Positions 61,484 to 64,000 of a stretch of DNA of 64,000 nt are shown piece by piece. A program made the position numbers and the translations under genes. The stretch comes from Mycobacterium triplex. Lineage in GTDB: Bacteria; Actinomycetota; Actinomycetes; Mycobacteriales; Mycobacteriaceae. The stretch covers positions 1 to 64,000 of the forward strand of contig NZ_HG964447.1 in NCBI RefSeq assembly GCF_000689255.1, given 5' to 3'. Position 1 is the first letter of the stretch. Each line of letters starts with the position of its first letter. The notes under the pieces were generated by a model. The model had not been told where the DNA came from. It did no database searches and saw nothing but the letters and a program-made list of their open reading frames with translations.

Positions 61484-62499
61484 CGCGCTCCATCGCCGGT
61501 GCGCTGGACTCGCTCTTTCTGCGCGTCAGTGGCGGGGACACCATCCGCGCCGATGAGCTTCGCGCCCGAGCGAGCGCGTCGTTTCTGGCGTTCATCATGA
61601 TCAGTTACATCCCGCTTCTAGCCGGGGTTGTGCTGCTCGTCATGAATCGGCCGCATGCAACCGATACAGCGGCCGAACAAGACCAATTCACGGCGGTGAA
61701 GTCCTACGCAACCCGCTACGTGGATGCCTATCTGAAAGACCCGTCGAACACGGCGGCGATCAAGCAGTTCTACGACGGCGATATCCCCCCGTCTGCGCTG
61801 CCGGCCGGCGGGCGGGCGCTGCGCGCCGCGTCATGTCTTCCGGGTGTTTTCAACGACGGTTTTCAGACCTATTCGGTCGTCGTTGACGCCGAGATCCCGA
61901 AGGCCGCCAACGCCGCGTCCATGGTGCCGGTCAAGCTCCAAGTCGATATCTCAGCAGACACCCACAACTTGTACCGCGCGTTCACGCTTCCGCACGCACG
62001 ACCGGATCGCCAACCGGGGCTGCCGGTGCAGCTGGCCACACAAACATTGGTCTCCGAAGACCGGCCGGTGTACAAGACCGTCGCCGGGTTCCTCGCCGCG
62101 ATGCTCACCGGGCAGGGAGACCTGACGCCCTACATCTCTGCGGCGGCCAAAATCACGGCCGAACAACCACCGCGCTTCACCACGATGGCCATCGAGCGCG
62201 TGCAAACCAATTCCGAGGCTGCCACCGCCCAGGACGTTCCTCCCGCAGCCGACGGCATTGAGGTCACGGTGCGGGCCGTGATGCAAACCGCCAGCGGCGT
62301 GCTGATGCCGATGGATTTCCCCCTCGTGATGTCGGTGGCAGCAGGCCACTGGCAAGTCGACCGGATCAACGATGCGCCCAGCATCATCCCGCCCAACCAA
62401 GCAGGGCCGTCTGGACCGTCATTGACCCCAACGACCACCGCCACAACGTCCACCAAATCACCGCGCGGCTACGCCACCAACAGCCCCGAAGGGAGCTAA
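61477..62499 (+). CDS. TcpC-like conjugation protein
   Basis: The 340-residue protein has a membrane helix at about 34-58 (FLAFIMISYIPLLAGVVLLVM) and two outer NTF2/VirB8-like repeats (DQFTAVKSYATRYVDAYLKD), ending in a Thr/Ser/Pro tail. TcpC is the VirB8-type scaffold of the Gram-positive T4SS. Confidence 0.75.
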   Translation: MLTRSIAGALDSLFLRVSGGDTIRADELRARASASFLAFIMISYIPLLAGVVLLVMNRPHATDTAAEQDQFTAVKSYATRYVDAYLKDPSNTAAIKQFYDGDIPPSALPAGGRALRAASCLPGVFNDGFQTYSVVVDAEIPKAANAASMVPVKLQVDISADTHNLYRAFTLPHARPDRQPGLPVQLATQTLVSEDRPVYKTVAGFLAAMLTGQGDLTPYISAAAKITAEQPPRFTTMAIERVQTNSEAATAQDVPPAADGIEVTVRAVMQTASGVLMPMDFPLVMSVAAGHWQVDRINDAPSIIPPNQAGPSGPSLTPTTTATTSTKSPRGYATNSPEGS

Positions 62500-62502
62500 C
62501 AA

Positions 62503-62820
62503 ATGATCACCACCGTCGCCTCGTTCATCGCGGACGGATCCGCCTCAGCAGCAGCCACCCATGTCCGAACCGTGGCAGCCCCGATTTGGGATATCGGCGC
62601 CAACATCAAAAACCAGGGCATCAGCTTCGCGGTGTTCTTGGCGATGGGCGGCACGGCGGTCTTGGCGGTGTTCGAATACTTCGTCGTCAAGAACAAGACC
62701 GCCGCGCTGAAAACCGTCGCTGTCGGTGTCATTCTCATCGGCATTATCGGGGCACTGCCCTCGCTGGGTGTGGTGTCCAAAGACACCGTCCACAGCCTGA
62801 CCAACAGCGGAACCCGCTGA
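62503..62820 (+). CDS. Small transfer membrane protein (VirB2-like)
   Basis: The 105-residue protein has two membrane helices at about 40-60 and 70-90. It follows TcpC and precedes TcpE, a usual pilin-like place. Confidence 0.6.
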   Translation: MITTVASFIADGSASAAATHVRTVAAPIWDIGANIKNQGISFAVFLAMGGTAVLAVFEYFVVKNKTAALKTVAVGVILIGIIGALPSLGVVSKDTVHSLTNSGTR

Positions 62821-62835
62821 GCCGGGACAGCGCCG

Positions 62836-63336
62836 ATGTTTGTCGCCAAGTGGTACACCCGAGCCTCGCGGGTCCGCATCGTCATCGCCAAGTTCGACGG
62901 GCGATGGAAGCTCCCCGGCGGACCCTTCCCGATCCCCGAGCTGATCGCGCTCGTCGGTGGGTTGTTGATCACCCTGTTCGCGCTGCCCCGGTTCGGCGAT
63001 CCCTTACTGACCGGCGCGGTGGGAGTGAGCGTCACAGTCGCCGCGGTCGGGGTGATGCGGCGCATGCCGTACTCCCCCGTCAAATTCAGCACTCGGCTGC
63101 ACCGAATCTTCCTCCTCTACACCAGTCCCCGAAGCAGCAGCGTCAACGAACAGCGCCGCGTCGAGGCCGTGTCGACGGTGCGGCCAACCATCACCATTCT
63201 CGACGCAATCGACGCGGCGCCGGTATCGCACCGCGCCGAATCGCGCCCACATGCGCCGACCGCAACAGTCACTGATTCCGGGTGGGACGACCTGTTCGAC
63301 CGGCCGCACAGCACTGCAGCAGAACTGTTCACCTGA
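62836..63336 (+). CDS. TcpE/PrgI-like conjugation protein
   Basis: The 166-residue protein has two membrane helices at about 35-75 (LIALVGGLLITLFALP and GAVGVSVTVAAVGVM), then a polar tail. This matches the TcpE family; placement before the VirB4-like ATPase supports it. Confidence 0.7.
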   Translation: MFVAKWYTRASRVRIVIAKFDGRWKLPGGPFPIPELIALVGGLLITLFALPRFGDPLLTGAVGVSVTVAAVGVMRRMPYSPVKFSTRLHRIFLLYTSPRSSSVNEQRRVEAVSTVRPTITILDAIDAAPVSHRAESRPHAPTATVTDSGWDDLFDRPHSTAAELFT

Positions 63337-63372
63337 TCACCGCCTCAAACACCCTCGAAGAAGGACGCTCTG

Positions 63373-64000
63373 ATGGCTCACCAGCTCGACCAGAACCTGC
63401 AACCCACGATGTCGGTGATGGGCAACCTGCGCCGCATGCGCGATGGCGCAATCTGGGCCGACTACCGGCTCACCGGACTGGCGTATGGATACACCAGCGA
63501 CGAACGCAAATACGACACCTTGATCCACCACAAAAACCTGATCCGAGCGCTGCCGAACAACGCGGTCATCGCAGGCGTCATCGCGGCGATGAATCCGGAC
63601 GAAATCCTTGCGCGCGCGATCGCCGGAACAGACCTCAGCGCCCGTCCGATGTGGCGCGAGGAATGCGAGGGCAAGCACGAGTACTTTTCGTCCACGGTGC
63701 ACGCCGCCGAGCGGATTTTCGTGCTGTCATTTCCGGTCACCGACGCCGACGTCGTATCCGATCTCACCGGCTGGGGCGGCGTGGCGCGCCGCTCGGCGGA
63801 GCGTGACCGCGTCGAGATGGCAAGGGCGGCAGCGCTAGCGGCCGCGATCGTCGCGCGTCTTCCGTCGGTGTTTGCGTTCGAGCCATTGACGGCAGCGCAG
63901 ATGGTGTGGCTGTGGAACCATGCGTTGTCACGCGGGACGCGCCGCGAGGTGTTTCCGCCCTCGATTTCGTCGAACGTGTCCTCCCCCGCCGGAGCGTTCG
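63373..64000 (+). CDS. VirB4/TcpF-like conjugation ATPase, N-terminal part (cut by window edge)
   Basis: The frame starts at ATG 63373 and is open for 209 residues to the window end. No Walker motif is yet visible; the helical N-terminal domain and the place after TcpE suggest the T4SS ATPase. It runs off the right edge. Confidence 0.7.
   Translation, partial: MAHQLDQNLQPTMSVMGNLRRMRDGAIWADYRLTGLAYGYTSDERKYDTLIHHKNLIRALPNNAVIAGVIAAMNPDEILARAIAGTDLSARPMWREECEGKHEYFSSTVHAAERIFVLSFPVTDADVVSDLTGWGGVARRSAERDRVEMARAAALAAAIVARLPSVFAFEPLTAAQMVWLWNHALSRGTRREVFPPSISSNVSSPAGAF

Overview
The window is high-GC actinobacterial DNA and reads as part of a large mycobacterial conjugative plasmid. It carries a replication initiator with a DnaB helicase, a Gram-positive type IV (Tcp-like) transfer operon entering from the right edge, several EspC-headed and other type VII secretion (T7SS) associated proteins, DUF2637 and WhiB/WhiA-like proteins, and many toxin-antitoxin modules. 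Translationally coupled operons (ATGA/GTGA overlaps) are the rule. I saw no rRNA, tRNA or CRISPR array. The mix of T4SS and T7SS genes fits the pRAW-like class of mycobacterial plasmids; that is inference from gene content.

Layout: 1-403 is the start of an EspC-family T7SS substrate cut by the window edge. 582-5150 is the replication block: a DUF2637 membrane protein, dnaB, a rep-like initiator, and a repeat-bearing candidate origin. 5202-12643 is one long minus-strand operon of 14 genes: a Cys-rich protein, a tandem MazG-like protein, WhiB, a WhiA-like protein, WhiB, a small CxxC protein, a ParB-like protein, DUF1643, a PD-(D/E)XK nuclease, an SNF2 helicase and small proteins. The rep and WhiB operons begin with homologous structured leaders. 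12851-22778 holds regulators, a methyltransferase, a TrpF-like enzyme, a HerA-like ATPase and a secreted HNH nuclease. 22886-24593 is a HipA-like kinase plus HIRAN pair. 24657-30115 has unknown two-gene units, a second EspC-headed protein, a MazEF pair and a decayed MazF copy.

30226-34431 is the most striking cassette: an EspC-type N-terminal domain fused to a calpain-like (C2) cysteine protease domain with an intact Cys-His-Asn triad, followed by three coupled genes that could be partner or immunity genes. 34652-38948 is a bioB plus two flavin-monooxygenase operon. 39146-41070 is a PIN toxin coupled to a large unknown protein. 41145-45840 is a T7SS-associated block, followed by a HEPN/nucleotidyltransferase pair (45909-46960). 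47130-53569 has a second copy of an unusual regulator, a MazF-like operon whose antitoxin frame is broken, VapBC and an ATP-dependent DNA ligase; two identical 19-bp palindromes sit in front of two transcription units here. 53711-57617 has membrane proteins, a VapBC with altered acidic residues, and a decayed TnpB element that has split an acetyltransferase-like gene. 58251-60712 encodes a secreted cutinase-like esterase coupled to a regulator, and 61283-64000 starts the conjugation operon (TcpC-, pilin-, TcpE- and VirB4-like).
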